Origin: Candidatus Cohnella colombiensis
Lineage (GTDB): Bacteria > Bacillota > Bacilli > Paenibacillales > Paenibacillaceae
Length of the DNA: 64,000 nucleotides
Direction: 5' to 3'
NCBI GenBank assembly: GCA_029203125.1
Contig: CP119317.1
Span: 186,001-250,000, forward strand
Position numbers and translations under genes: made by a program. Below the pieces are notes generated by a model. The model had not been told where the DNA came from and made no database searches. It saw only the letters and a list, made by a program, of their open reading frames with translations. Below, one piece after another: positions 52,980 through 62,404 of this stretch (position 1 is its first letter; every line of letters starts with the position of its first letter).

Positions 52980-54264
52980 GGACAACCTCTCCAACCTCTA
53001 TGGGCTGCACCTGAACTTGATTAATGTCACTAGATATTAATGTCGTTGCAGCGCAATTCGCTAACACGCTAGCTGAAGTAATGAATGGATCGATAAGCGG
53101 ATTAATGGCGAGCAGTAAAATGATTGTTGTGTCTGCTGGCAAATGTAAAGGCGATGCGAGTAATGCGAGCATTGAAATCGATACGAGTGCAGGTGAACCG
53201 GCACCCGCTAAAGCTGCGAGTGCAGCGACGACCCAAACGGTTAATAATTGTGTAGCTGTGAGTGAAACATCATAGAGTTGGGCTGTAAATGTGATACCGA
53301 GTCCATAGATGAGCACCATGCTGTAGCGACATAGAATCATTCCAAGCGGGACGACAAGTCGCGCTGTGGCGGCATCTAGCTTCAGATGATTCGTTAAAGC
53401 GTGTAAAGATGAAGGAATCGAAGCGATGCTGTTGCGCGTGCCAAACGCAATCGTCAACACTTCCTTCAATGACCGGAAAACGACAAAGATTGAAAGCTGT
53501 AGCCTATGAGCGATAATCGCTATGCTAATCAGAGCTACGATCAAGCTTGCAACATTGATCCATATAATTAATTTGAAAATTGCAGGGAATAAGTCCGCAC
53601 CAATGGTGGATAGCTGGTCGGCCATCATGCAAAACAGCCCCATTGGAAGCAAGTACATCGACCAAGCAATCGCCTTCTGAAAAGCTTTAAAAGCGACATC
53701 AGCGAGATCAAGTAGCATTTCACCGGGCTTCGTCGATACGATTCCGATGGTCGCCCCTGCAATGATCGAGAAAAATAAGATTTGAAGACTATTTCCTTCG
53801 CCTAATGCACTGAATATGTTAGAAGGAACAAGACCGAGCAGAAAATCTAACAACCCGCGTTCAGACGAATCTTGAACGACGATTGCAGAGCCTTGTTCAC
53901 TTTGGTTGACAATTGAACCGAGAACATGTTTAGCTTCCTCAGACAATCCACTTCCGGGTTGCCCGATCATCCCTGCAATTAAAGCAAGCGCACTGACAAG
54001 CAACAGTCCGATGAAGAACACGACGACCATACGTCGAATGAGCTTTATCGCACCGCGATTCATGAACAAGCTTCCGATACTCGACACGATTGCGGTCATC
54101 ATAATAGGAATGGCACACATCTTAAGGAACGCCAAGTATAAGTCGCCGAACGGAGCTACCTGCTCCGCTAACGATGGCAACATGAATCCTGTTGCCCCAC
54201 CAAGTACGATGCTCCCCAGTATGGTCCATACGGACTTCAGCCAACGAAATGATAATGTACGCAA
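52969..54264 (-). CDS. Dicarboxylate/amino acid:cation symporter (DAACS family)
   Basis: The 431-residue protein has about eight membrane helices and two re-entrant regions. Family sequences include MCAIPIMMTAIVSSIGSL, AFGTRNSIASIPSSLHAL (serine-rich loop) and LLAINPLIDPFITSASVLAN in place of the usual DxxxxxxN substrate and Na+ site. TTG 54264 follows AAAGGAGC. It is the first gene after the precursor hairpin. The reason for a symporter in a RiPP cluster is unclear; it may import a building block or confer self-protection. Confidence 0.9.
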   Translation of the reverse strand: MRTLSFRWLKSVWTILGSIVLGGATGFMLPSLAEQVAPFGDLYLAFLKMCAIPIMMTAIVSSIGSLFMNRGAIKLIRRMVVVFFIGLLLVSALALIAGMIGQPGSGLSEEAKHVLGSIVNQSEQGSAIVVQDSSERGLLDFLLGLVPSNIFSALGEGNSLQILFFSIIAGATIGIVSTKPGEMLLDLADVAFKAFQKAIAWSMYLLPMGLFCMMADQLSTIGADLFPAIFKLIIWINVASLIVALISIAIIAHRLQLSIFVVFRSLKEVLTIAFGTRNSIASIPSSLHALTNHLKLDAATARLVVPLGMILCRYSMVLIYGLGITFTAQLYDVSLTATQLLTVWVVAALAALAGAGSPALVSISMLALLASPLHLPADTTIILLLAINPLIDPFITSASVLANCAATTLISSDINQVQVQPIEVGEVVHVS

Positions 54265-54305
54265 GGTATTGCTCCTTTTGTGGCGCAGTCTTAAATAAAA
54301 TGGTA

Positions 54306-54333
54306 GGAGAACCCCGATGGCTCGGGGTTCTTT
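54306..54333 (-). terminator. Hairpin after the NHLP precursor gene
   Basis: AGAACCCCGA and TCGGGGTTCT form a perfect 10-bp stem around TGGC. In the minus direction the following bases are CTCCTACCATTTT, so it is a weak terminator or mRNA-stabilising hairpin that would let precursor transcript exceed downstream transcript. Confidence 0.65.
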
Positions 54334-54405
54334 AGGAATTAGAATATATCGTTTGCCGTGAATGTAATATCAGGACTAACCGTGTTCAAACCGCTTTTCA
54401 GGGTA

Positions 54406-54768
54406 TTATTTATTTCTACCTACTGCATCGATAACATCAATTGCGAGTTTGGTTCCGCCCTCAATTGCAGTGCCAACACCATTGAAGAAGTCTGTTGCAG
54501 CGGACTTGCTACCACCTGCTACACTTTCAAGCTCTGTCTCGGACAGTTCATCTGCAGAAGCCTTGAATGCAGGCAATACGATATTTGCATGATATTTAGC
54601 GCCATCAATCACATTGATTTTGAAATCTCTCGGCACTTCTTGACCCGATACTTCCTTGACTGCAGCATAAACATCGTTAAGAACGACTTCGCGGAATGCC
54701 GCGTCTGTGCTTGCCTTTTGAATGACCTTTGTTGTTACTTCAGATACTTGTTCTTGTGTCCAGCTCAT
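54406..54768 (-). CDS. NHLP-type RiPP precursor peptide
   Basis: From ATG 54768 behind AGGAGG the product has 120 residues. Residues 1-86 form a nitrile-hydratase-alpha-like leader (AFREVVLNDVYAAVKEVSG, VPRDFKINVIDG, HANIVLPAF) ending in LSETELESVAGG, the double-glycine cleavage site for the C39 transporter. The 34-residue core begins SKSAATDFFNG, ends DAVGRNK and contains Lys at core positions 2, 21 and 34 but no Cys. It looks like an amphipathic helix. With no lanthionine, radical SAM or YcaO enzyme nearby, acylation by the GNAT is the likely modification. A frame extending to 54828 is rejected because the ribosome binding site lies at ATG 54768. Confidence 0.92.
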   Translation of the reverse strand: MSWTQEQVSEVTTKVIQKASTDAAFREVVLNDVYAAVKEVSGQEVPRDFKINVIDGAKYHANIVLPAFKASADELSETELESVAGGSKSAATDFFNGVGTAIEGGTKLAIDVIDAVGRNK

Positions 54769-54814
54769 TGAATAATTCCTCCTAAATAATTTGGGATTTG
54801 ATCTTACTAAATTC

Positions 54815-54872
54815 AGCATAACAGCCACAATTGAAGTTCAATTCAAACGAACCTCAAATTTGGTTCAAATTT
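54815..54872 (-). promoter_or_regulatory. Precursor promoter with three 11-bp direct repeats
   Basis: Three contiguous 11-mers at 54862-54872, 54851-54861 and 54840-54850 share TCAAA in the same register (minus-strand consensus AAATTTGAACC). A TTGAAC -35-like element (54836-54841) and TATGCT -10-like element (54815-54820) follow downstream. Repeats with one-helical-turn spacing next to -35 are typical of OmpR/PhoB-type activators. The same repeat occurs at 62288-62320. Confidence 0.72.
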
Positions 54873-54880
54873 GCAACGGT

Positions 54881-57799
54881 TTAGGCCAATTGACGTTTCG
54901 CTAGCTCTGCGAATAGCCCTGGCTGCGCAATAAGCTCGCCATATGTGCCTTGCTGGACGATGCCACCCTTGTCTAATACATAGATGCAGTCGGCATTCAT
55001 AATCGTACTTAGGCGGTGGGCAATGACTATTCTCGTTGCCTTTAGCTGCTCCAGACTCTCGCTAACGATAGCCTGTGTTCGATTATCAAGAGCGCTTGTC
55101 GCTTCATCAAAGAATAGAATAGAGGGCTTGCGCGCAATAGCTCGCGCGATCATTAAGCGCTGGCGTTGTCCGCCGGATAACGTAGAACCGCCCTCGGATA
55201 CGACGGTATGCATTCCCATCGGCATCTGCCTAATGTCTTCGTCAAAGCCTGCCATCCTTGCAGCTTCCCAAGCTTCTTCGATCGTTAAATTCGATGTACC
55301 GACAATATTCGTGTAGAGGTCACCTGACATCGTTTTACTATTTTGCAACACAACTCCGAACTGAGAGCGCAATAACCCTACGTCGAGCGTCTTCAATTCT
55401 TGTCCGTCAAAATAGATCGAACCACTTTCGGGCTTCTCGAAGCTGAGCAATAGCCGCATTAAGGTGGACTTCCCACACCCGGAGGCGCCGATAAAGGCAA
55501 CAAACTGTCCGGGGTTAATCTGCAAGCTTAGATCGCGAAGGACGAGAGGTTGATCCTCTTGATAGCGGAAGCTGACATGCTTCACTTCGATCATCCCGTT
55601 AAGATCGCCTGGGTCCTCTAGCTGCTCATGTACTTCAGGAACCGCTTGTAAGATCGGCTTTGCACGCTCAAACAGCGGTACGATATTGACGATGGAGACG
55701 AGTGCGGAGGACATTCCCATCATCGCGCCTAGAAAGGCGGAGAATGCTGCGAAGAATGCGATGAACTGCCCCGCTGACATTCCGCTTGACCTTGTTGCTG
55801 CAAAGTAGAACAACACAATGGATGTGACAATTGGGAAGAAAGCCATAAATACGCTGAACGCGTTATCGAGCATTCTGGACTTGAAAGAGATTTCCTTCTG
55901 GCGAGCGAACATCTTCGACCAGAGGAAGAAGGCGCGGTTTTCCGCGGCGGCCATTCTGAATTTACTAACTCCATTGATCAGCTGCAGAATCATACCAGAA
56001 AGCTTCCCGCCAACCGCAAGCAATTCGCGTTGGTAGCGTACCTGCATAATGCCAATCGCAATAGTTACGCTTAAGGTAATGAATACGAGTGCAGCCGATA
56101 CGAGCGCAAGTGTTACATCGTAATAGAATAGCAAGAAAAAGTTAAAGGATGAAAATAGACCTGAAAATAGGGAGGTCATTGCGACGCCTGATATCGTCTG
56201 TCGAATGGAGTTAATGCTGTTCGCCCGTATGGCTAAATCGCCGGATGTGAATTGGCGAAAGAACGAAACGGGAAGATTGAGCAGTCGATCCCATACGGCT
56301 GCTTGAATCGCACTATCCATTCTTGTTTCAAGACGAAGCATGGCGAACGATCTTGTTAGTTGGAATAATGCCGTCGTGACCGTTACTGATCCAAGAATAA
56401 ATAGCATTTGGAGTAGCAAGCTGCGGCTCGATTCTGGAATGATCGTGTCGAATAAGATTCCGTTCGCAATCGGCATCAGCATGCCTAATAGTCCCATCGT
56501 AATACCGAGAATGAGTATAATGACTAAATCTTTACGAATGGAGCGCACCGCTCCGAAACGCATAATATCAATCAGCTTAAGCGGATGAGCGGGTAACGTT
56601 CTGTAAAACATGTGAGCCATCGGTTCAAGCTGCTGTGCAAGTTGAGCTGACACTGCCTGCTCGGATGTATCTGCGGGATTGATGAGCTGATAGCCGCCCG
56701 GTCGTGGAATAAGAGCTACTGGCGAAGCAGCTTCGCCGATAAATGCGACAAGTGGTCCATTGTCCTCGGTCCACCACTCATCACGAAGCACGACTTGTCG
56801 TGTTCTGACACCGGACGCTTGAGCGATATCTCGAATCGGATTGACATGTCGAGCAGATCTAACTTGACGGACAGTAGGCTTCATCGTAATACCGGCATGA
56901 TCTCCGACAATTTGACAGGCTGAATATAACAAGCTGTTAGAGCTAGACAGAGGTGGGAGCGTATTGCGACTTCCTGTGGTCACTTCTAGCAAACGAGTGA
57001 TGGCGGTTTTCATCAAATTGTCGTCATTCGCTTTGCGTAGAACAAGCTTTTCCCGATCTCGAACCTCTTCCTTCAATAGCAGACCCTCAACTCGCAAGGT
57101 GACAAGCTGGTGAAAGCAGGAGAGGTGATCCCAGATTTGCCTCGTTGCAAGAAGATCCTCTGTAAGAGAGAGATGCAATTCGCTTTCTTGTTGTAAGTTC
57201 AGCCAGCATGAAGCTGCTAGCGGAATACAGATGGGATCTCCCTGATTCAGGACAACATCATGCGTAGGCTCATCCATCCAATAGATAGCGTCTGAGTTTG
57301 CAGTTACCCAAATTAACCGATTGGAGCGCACAGTACTCCCCTCAGTCACTGTAACGCTCTCACTCTGATTCAGATGAATGAAGTCAGTTGGTGGCACTTG
57401 AGTTCGCAGTGCGTTGCTCCATTCATTGATCCAATGTTCGAATTGCTGTGCCGTTTCACTGTGAATGTGCGAATCCAGTTGAATTGCGTCTATGAAAGTA
57501 GATCGCTCAATTCGCAATACCTTCGTCTCTGTTCCTATTAGCAAGAGTGCCGTAGGTGAAGGATCGAAGATCGGTTTGTAGCCCAAGATGATATTTCCTT
57601 GCGACACACTAAATAGATAGCGCCGCTGTGAGGAATGACCAGACAGTCTGTTTTCTGCGAAGAGATCCACCATGCCCGATTGCACATACCATACGTATTG
57701 CTCATCTGTAACTTGGATGGGATTGTTCCCTTCGATGTTCAGTTCTGTACCATATTGTTTAAATAGGTCGCTGAGGGCGCTCATCGTTTGATATTTCAT
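54881..57799 (-). CDS. NHLM-type ABC transporter, permease/ATP-binding protein with cyclic-nucleotide-like N-domain
   Basis: The 972-residue protein has a long N-terminal soluble region (about 1-400, beginning with a cNMP-binding-like beta-barrel). An ABC exporter membrane domain (about 410-700) and ATPase follow, with Walker A GASGCGKST, signature LSGGQRQRLMIARAIA, Walker B ILFFDEATSALD and the switch His IVIAHRLST. This two-part layout is diagnostic of the NHLM bacteriocin-system transporter lacking the peptidase. ATG 57799 behind GCGGAGGTG is preferred to the TTG at 57832. It lies 29 bases after the C39 transporter gene. Confidence 0.93.
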   Translation of the reverse strand: MKYQTMSALSDLFKQYGTELNIEGNNPIQVTDEQYVWYVQSGMVDLFAENRLSGHSSQRRYLFSVSQGNIILGYKPIFDPSPTALLLIGTETKVLRIERSTFIDAIQLDSHIHSETAQQFEHWINEWSNALRTQVPPTDFIHLNQSESVTVTEGSTVRSNRLIWVTANSDAIYWMDEPTHDVVLNQGDPICIPLAASCWLNLQQESELHLSLTEDLLATRQIWDHLSCFHQLVTLRVEGLLLKEEVRDREKLVLRKANDDNLMKTAITRLLEVTTGSRNTLPPLSSSNSLLYSACQIVGDHAGITMKPTVRQVRSARHVNPIRDIAQASGVRTRQVVLRDEWWTEDNGPLVAFIGEAASPVALIPRPGGYQLINPADTSEQAVSAQLAQQLEPMAHMFYRTLPAHPLKLIDIMRFGAVRSIRKDLVIILILGITMGLLGMLMPIANGILFDTIIPESSRSLLLQMLFILGSVTVTTALFQLTRSFAMLRLETRMDSAIQAAVWDRLLNLPVSFFRQFTSGDLAIRANSINSIRQTISGVAMTSLFSGLFSSFNFFLLFYYDVTLALVSAALVFITLSVTIAIGIMQVRYQRELLAVGGKLSGMILQLINGVSKFRMAAAENRAFFLWSKMFARQKEISFKSRMLDNAFSVFMAFFPIVTSIVLFYFAATRSSGMSAGQFIAFFAAFSAFLGAMMGMSSALVSIVNIVPLFERAKPILQAVPEVHEQLEDPGDLNGMIEVKHVSFRYQEDQPLVLRDLSLQINPGQFVAFIGASGCGKSTLMRLLLSFEKPESGSIYFDGQELKTLDVGLLRSQFGVVLQNSKTMSGDLYTNIVGTSNLTIEEAWEAARMAGFDEDIRQMPMGMHTVVSEGGSTLSGGQRQRLMIARAIARKPSILFFDEATSALDNRTQAIVSESLEQLKATRIVIAHRLSTIMNADCIYVLDKGGIVQQGTYGELIAQPGLFAELAKRQLA

Positions 57800-57828
57800 C
57801 GTTCTCACCTCCGCTCGGGTAGCATCGT

Positions 57829-60036
57829 TCAATGCTCTTGGATTAATGCTGCGTATACACCGTTCTTATCTAATAGCTGTCTATGCGTGCCTCTCTCGGC
57901 AATCCTCCCGCGCTGCATCACAATAATTTCATCTGCATCTCGGATGGTGCTTAGTCGATGGGCGACGATGAGGCAAGTTACCCCTCGTCTACGCAGGCTG
58001 TCATCCACATGCTTCTCCGTTGCTGGATCCAAGGCGCTAGTTGCCTCGTCTAGAATGAGAATGGAAGGATTGCCTGCGAGCGCACGAGCGATTTCAAGTC
58101 TTTGACGTTGTCCGCCGCTGAAGTTGCCGCCATTTTCAGATATTTGATGATCATACCCGCCACTGCGCTCTGTGATGCTGTCATGAATGGCCGCATCTTT
58201 CGCCGCGCGAATCAAGTCCACTTCTGAAACAGACGTGTCCCAGAATGACAAATTTTCTTTGATCGTTCCCTCGAACAATGCAATTTCCTGATCCACCACG
58301 GCCATCGAATGTCCGATAACTTCTCGAGGAATCGCGCTGCGTGGTGCCTCGTCGAACAAGATTTCACCAGACCAAGGCTCATAGATTCCGGCTACGAGCT
58401 TTGCGACAGTTGATTTACCACTGCCTGATCCACCGACCAATGCGACTCGTGCGCCAGGCTTAAGTGTAAGGGAGAAATTGTTAATGAGTGGCTCTTCAAG
58501 TTTGTTGTAGCCATAGGAAATGTCACGAAGCTCCATCGTACCTGAAAGCTTAGCGGATACGTGGGCAGGGTCGCTCGTATGCTCATTATGCGTATTTCTG
58601 TCGATGGGGTATTGAAGCACGTCGTCGAGTCGTTTCAGCCCGCCCTTTGCTTCTTGGAGACTGCCTCCAAGCTGAACTAATTGGTTTACCGGTTCGATGA
58701 AGCTCGTGGCTAAACTTTGGAAGGCGACAAGCATCCCGATCGTTAGCGCACCGTCCATGACTTTAAGTCCGCCAATCCCAAGAATAAGCACCGAGCTAAT
58801 CCCAGCCAGTAAAGGCGGGACAGCAGACAGCAGCTGGTTGGATACGCTGAATTGTTGAATCGAGTTCAGTAATTTGCTCTGATAGCCAGACCACTTGGAG
58901 AAGAAGTCTGATTCTGAGCTGTTGGACTTTAACGTTTCGATGAGCTGCAAACCGTTCATCGATACGCCTGATAGCTTACCGGAATCTTGCAATAGCTTTT
59001 GATTCTGATCCTCGCGCTTACGAGAAATGTAGCGAAGAAAGGCGATGTTGAGAACGGCAGCAACTACAGCGACTAAGGTTAAGACGACGCTATATTGCAG
59101 CATCAAGATGAAGTAGAACAGGATGAGGAAGCAGTTGATGAGCGAAACGGTAAGATCTCCAGATAGCAATTGTGCGACGCGGTCGTTAATCATGACACGA
59201 GAAGCGACTTCACCGCTGTATCGTTGCGAGAAGAATTCGATCGGTAGCCGCAGGACGTGCCAGAAGAAGCGACTCGATGAACTAAGCGAGAACTTCATCT
59301 CTAGACGCAGTAGATAGTATCGCTGAAGCCAGGTGAGCAGTGTGCGCATGAGCGCAGTGATTCCCATCCCGAGCAATAGTGGAATGAGCCAGTCGGTCAT
59401 GTGCCCGAGTAAAATATCATCAATGAAAATTTTTGTGAAGGTGGGAATGACTAATCCGGGAACAACGAGAAATAAGCCAGCTAGAACCGTGTAAGTGAGC
59501 GCTGGTTTAGAGCCCTTCAGTCTAGACATGATCGACTCTAGCATGCTAGGAGCGCTACCCCGTCTGACATATTCAGTAGTGGGCTCTAAAGTGATCGCTA
59601 CACCTGTGAACGATTGATCGAATTCTTCCATACTGACGATTCGCGGTCCGGCTGCAGGGTCATTCAAATACACTTTGTCTTTGCGAAAACCTTCAAGGAC
59701 GAGAAAATGGTTGAAGTTCCAATGGATAATCATTGGAAACTTCATCGTTTGCAGATCGCCTGGCTCTTTACGATAGCCTTTGGCGTTAAATCCATATTTG
59801 CGCGCAGCTTTCAACACGTTGCTCGCTTTGCTTCCATCGCGTGATACACCGCATTCGATGCGCAGTTCTTCGAGAGGAATGTAGCTCTTGTAGTAGGCAA
59901 GAACGATGGCTAGCGCTGCTGCGCCACATTCGACCGCTTCCATCTGGAGAATGGTCGGTGTTTTGACGCGTTTGTGCTGAGCTTTTTTTGGCTGTATTGT
60001 TGCGTCCAATGGTGAAACCGGGTTTGAGGACGTCAT
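57829..60036 (-). CDS. NHLM-type C39 peptidase/permease/ATP-binding transporter
   Basis: The 735-residue exporter begins with a C39 peptidase with C37 (EAVECGAAAL), H110 (HWNFNHFLVLEG) and D126 (YLNDPAAGPR), which cuts leaders after double Gly. Membrane helices lie at about 170-450, and the ATPase has GGSGSGKST, FSGGQRQRLEIARAL, LILDEATSALD and IVAHRLST. It should remove the leader of the NHLP precursor during export. ATG 60036 follows GGAAGGTGA. Confidence 0.95.
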   Translation of the reverse strand: MTSSNPVSPLDATIQPKKAQHKRVKTPTILQMEAVECGAAALAIVLAYYKSYIPLEELRIECGVSRDGSKASNVLKAARKYGFNAKGYRKEPGDLQTMKFPMIIHWNFNHFLVLEGFRKDKVYLNDPAAGPRIVSMEEFDQSFTGVAITLEPTTEYVRRGSAPSMLESIMSRLKGSKPALTYTVLAGLFLVVPGLVIPTFTKIFIDDILLGHMTDWLIPLLLGMGITALMRTLLTWLQRYYLLRLEMKFSLSSSSRFFWHVLRLPIEFFSQRYSGEVASRVMINDRVAQLLSGDLTVSLINCFLILFYFILMLQYSVVLTLVAVVAAVLNIAFLRYISRKREDQNQKLLQDSGKLSGVSMNGLQLIETLKSNSSESDFFSKWSGYQSKLLNSIQQFSVSNQLLSAVPPLLAGISSVLILGIGGLKVMDGALTIGMLVAFQSLATSFIEPVNQLVQLGGSLQEAKGGLKRLDDVLQYPIDRNTHNEHTSDPAHVSAKLSGTMELRDISYGYNKLEEPLINNFSLTLKPGARVALVGGSGSGKSTVAKLVAGIYEPWSGEILFDEAPRSAIPREVIGHSMAVVDQEIALFEGTIKENLSFWDTSVSEVDLIRAAKDAAIHDSITERSGGYDHQISENGGNFSGGQRQRLEIARALAGNPSILILDEATSALDPATEKHVDDSLRRRGVTCLIVAHRLSTIRDADEIIVMQRGRIAERGTHRQLLDKNGVYAALIQEH

Positions 60037-60056
60037 GGAATAGATTCACCTTCCGA

Positions 60057-61013
60057 TCATTTGAACTGAGGAAGAATAGAAGCAATCGGACGTCGCTTGC
60101 TGACCGTGATTGATCCATTCACGAGCGTTCCGCTATTTACCGTTACTGGAGGACCATCGAGCGTCGACCATGCGTAGCCGCTGAAAGTGTTGCGGTCAGG
60201 CACGAGGTCGACACGCACCTCAAGCACGACACCCTGCATCGCCATCTGCTGGACGAGTCCTTCATTGCCAAGGGTGACCATCATCCCTTGAGCGGTAGCA
60301 GGAAATTCGGAGACTGAAATGACTCTACCAATCATGAAGCCATATTCTTCGCGATTAATAGAACTCGGGGATAGGTCCACATCCATGCCGGGCAGCAACT
60401 TTTTCCCTTGCTGAATCGGAACGTAGAGTACAGCCTCCAAATTTTTGGAATTGGTACCGATCGTCTCAACCGTCGCAATAGCAGACCCACTCTGGACAAA
60501 TCCGCCTTTATTAATCTTCACTTCCTGGACGCGGCCAGAATAGAGACTAACGACTTTAGAAGTAAGTTCATATTGTTGCAACAGCTGCGAGTACGACACT
60601 TCATATGCTTTTAATTGCTGCTTGGCCTCGGCGTCCGTTGTAGCACTAAGTTTCAGCTCTGTGATCGCGGCTTTGGTCTGCTTGATCTGCTCCAGCAGCT
60701 GTGGCTGATCAATGCGTGCAATGACATCGCCCTTCGCCACAACATCGTGCTCTTTGACACGAATATCGGTGATAGACCCGCTTGAGGATGCGAACACCGA
60801 TTGGAGCCCACCAGGTCGAATTAACACGCCTTGGCTGTTCAACTTCGTGGATAGACTTCCGAAAAATCCCCAATATAAACCGATAGCAATGAGTAACCCT
60901 AATCCGGTCAAGGCAAGCCATCCCCGTAAAGAAGTAACTCTGACAAGGGTATCGAGCTGCTCAGGAGAGGATAGTCGCTCTAACGCCACCTTGCGGAACA
61001 CATTTTTGTTCAT
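60057..61013 (-). CDS. HlyD-family secretion protein of the NHLM system
   Basis: The 318-residue membrane-fusion-type protein has one N-terminal helix (about 32-52), a split biotinyl-lipoyl domain (ASSSGSITDIRVKEHDVVAKGDVIARID and GRVQEVKINKGGFVQSGSAIATVE, about 70-95 and 155-180) and a coiled coil between. It is a companion of the two ABC proteins in peptide export. ATG 61013 follows GAGAAGGAG. Confidence 0.93.
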   Translation of the reverse strand: MNKNVFRKVALERLSSPEQLDTLVRVTSLRGWLALTGLGLLIAIGLYWGFFGSLSTKLNSQGVLIRPGGLQSVFASSSGSITDIRVKEHDVVAKGDVIARIDQPQLLEQIKQTKAAITELKLSATTDAEAKQQLKAYEVSYSQLLQQYELTSKVVSLYSGRVQEVKINKGGFVQSGSAIATVETIGTNSKNLEAVLYVPIQQGKKLLPGMDVDLSPSSINREEYGFMIGRVISVSEFPATAQGMMVTLGNEGLVQQMAMQGVVLEVRVDLVPDRNTFSGYAWSTLDGPPVTVNSGTLVNGSITVSKRRPIASILPQFK

Positions 61014-61029
61014 TAGCGAAGGCTCCTTC

Positions 61030-62196
61030 TCAATCTATATATTGAAACGTTCCGTTACGCACTTGCTTCATGACGATTGGAAATTGTTCAGTGCTACCGT
61101 CTGAGTTAAAGGAGCGAGGACCAGCAGTACCTGTCCAAGCCTCTTGACTGTGCAACTGATTGGCAATGTCTACGGGGAGACGTGAATGAGCACGTTCGAT
61201 TGCGTCAACGAGCAAATGTAGACAGTCATAGCCTTGTGCAGCCCACTTCGTAGGCTCCACGCCATATTTTTGTATAAACTTTTCACGAAACGCTTGATTC
61301 ACTTCAGACTCTCCGTCTGGACGATAGATTGAAGCGACTACAGATCCGTCAATCGACTTGCCTGCTGCAGCGAATGTTTCTGTATCTAGCCCATCCCCCC
61401 CAATTACAGGCAAAGTAACGTTAAGCTTGTGAAGGTCGCCGAGTACAGCGATACCGTCAGAAGCAATGCCGGCGAATACAAGGAGATCGGTCCCGAGCGC
61501 TTCCCATTTGTCTGCAATTCTCTTGAGATCCGCAAGATCCTTATAACCTGAAATTCGGTCTGTAATCTTCAGACCCGATTCCTTCGCTTTGTCTTCGAAG
61601 GCGTTCGCGAGGCCTCTACCATATTCATCATCCGTGTAATAGATCGCGATGTTGTTGAAGTGATTTTCTAGGGAGTAGAGGGCGAGCGAGCGACCCAATT
61701 CCGAGTCATCGGGAATGTTGCGAAAGATGAGCGGGCTATTGCTGCTAGTTAATTTGGGGGAAGTTGCTGCGGGTGCTAGCAATAGAAGTCCAGCATTCTC
61801 GTAGATTTGTGAAGAAGGAATCGTCACAGTGGAGCTACGATGACCGATGACTGCGCTGATGGAATGATCCTCTGCGAACGATTGTGCAATCGACATTCCT
61901 TCAGTTACAGAGTTGTGATCATCCTTCTGAATCAATTGGATCTTCGTACCGTCCCATATGCCTTGCTGATTGACTTCATCCAGTGCCATTTCAAGACCTT
62001 CGCGAAAGAAGTCATTGCGGGTTTCGAATGGCCATGCGACCCCGATTTTAATATCTTCAGAGCTACGGTTCAACGCTTGTGCGCGTTCTTCTAGCGGACT
62101 TCTCTGTGAAGTACAGCTAGTTAACAGGCAGACGACCATGACAACTACAGCAAGTTTGCTTCCGTGTGTCGACAGGAAACTCCAACATTTTCTCAA
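61030..62196 (-). CDS. LivK-type (Peripla_BP_6) solute receptor lipoprotein
   Basis: The 388-residue protein has a lipobox LLTSC (C28) and a type I periplasmic-binding fold with IKIGVAWPFETRNDFFREGLEMAL, SAVIGHRSSTVTIPSSQIYENAGLLLLAPAA split over about 130-165, and WAAQGYDCLHLLVDAIE. TTG 62196 follows AAGGGGC. It is the first gene of the minus-strand NHLM series and has no cognate permease, so it may sense or bind the product or a nutrient signal. Confidence 0.88.
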   Translation of the reverse strand: MRKCWSFLSTHGSKLAVVVMVVCLLTSCTSQRSPLEERAQALNRSSEDIKIGVAWPFETRNDFFREGLEMALDEVNQQGIWDGTKIQLIQKDDHNSVTEGMSIAQSFAEDHSISAVIGHRSSTVTIPSSQIYENAGLLLLAPAATSPKLTSSNSPLIFRNIPDDSELGRSLALYSLENHFNNIAIYYTDDEYGRGLANAFEDKAKESGLKITDRISGYKDLADLKRIADKWEALGTDLLVFAGIASDGIAVLGDLHKLNVTLPVIGGDGLDTETFAAAGKSIDGSVVASIYRPDGESEVNQAFREKFIQKYGVEPTKWAAQGYDCLHLLVDAIERAHSRLPVDIANQLHSQEAWTGTAGPRSFNSDGSTEQFPIVMKQVRNGTFQYID

Positions 62197-62287
62197 TGAG
62201 AGACGCCCCTTCTATCCTTATTCGTGCTTTTACAGCATGAGTTAAAATAATTGTAGGTCTCTCCGACTAGTAGGGGCAATCAATTCG

Positions 62288-62320
62288 ACTTCAAGTCTGG
62301 TTCAAATTTAGTTCAAGTTT
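62288..62320 (-). promoter_or_regulatory. Three 11-bp direct repeats upstream of the NHLM operon
   Basis: The 11-mers at 62310-62320, 62299-62309 and 62288-62298 share TTCAA(A/G) in register. The 12-base stretch TGGTTCAAATTT (62298-62309) is identical to one in the precursor promoter (54861-54872) and has the same orientation relative to the controlled gene. It is the likely binding site of the divergently encoded response regulator; TACTAG at 62267-62272 is a possible -10 element. Confidence 0.72.
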
Positions 62321-62404
62321 ATTGAGAGTGTCGAAATATGTTTTGCAAAATGTTGTAAATTCTACTACCCTTAGAAGAAGATGGGGAAAGGGGCGCTTCG
62401 TACG

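Noticed and set aside
54406..54768. Lanthipeptide or thiazole-type precursor
   Set aside because: The core has no Cys, and no LanM, YcaO or radical SAM maturase is encoded nearby.
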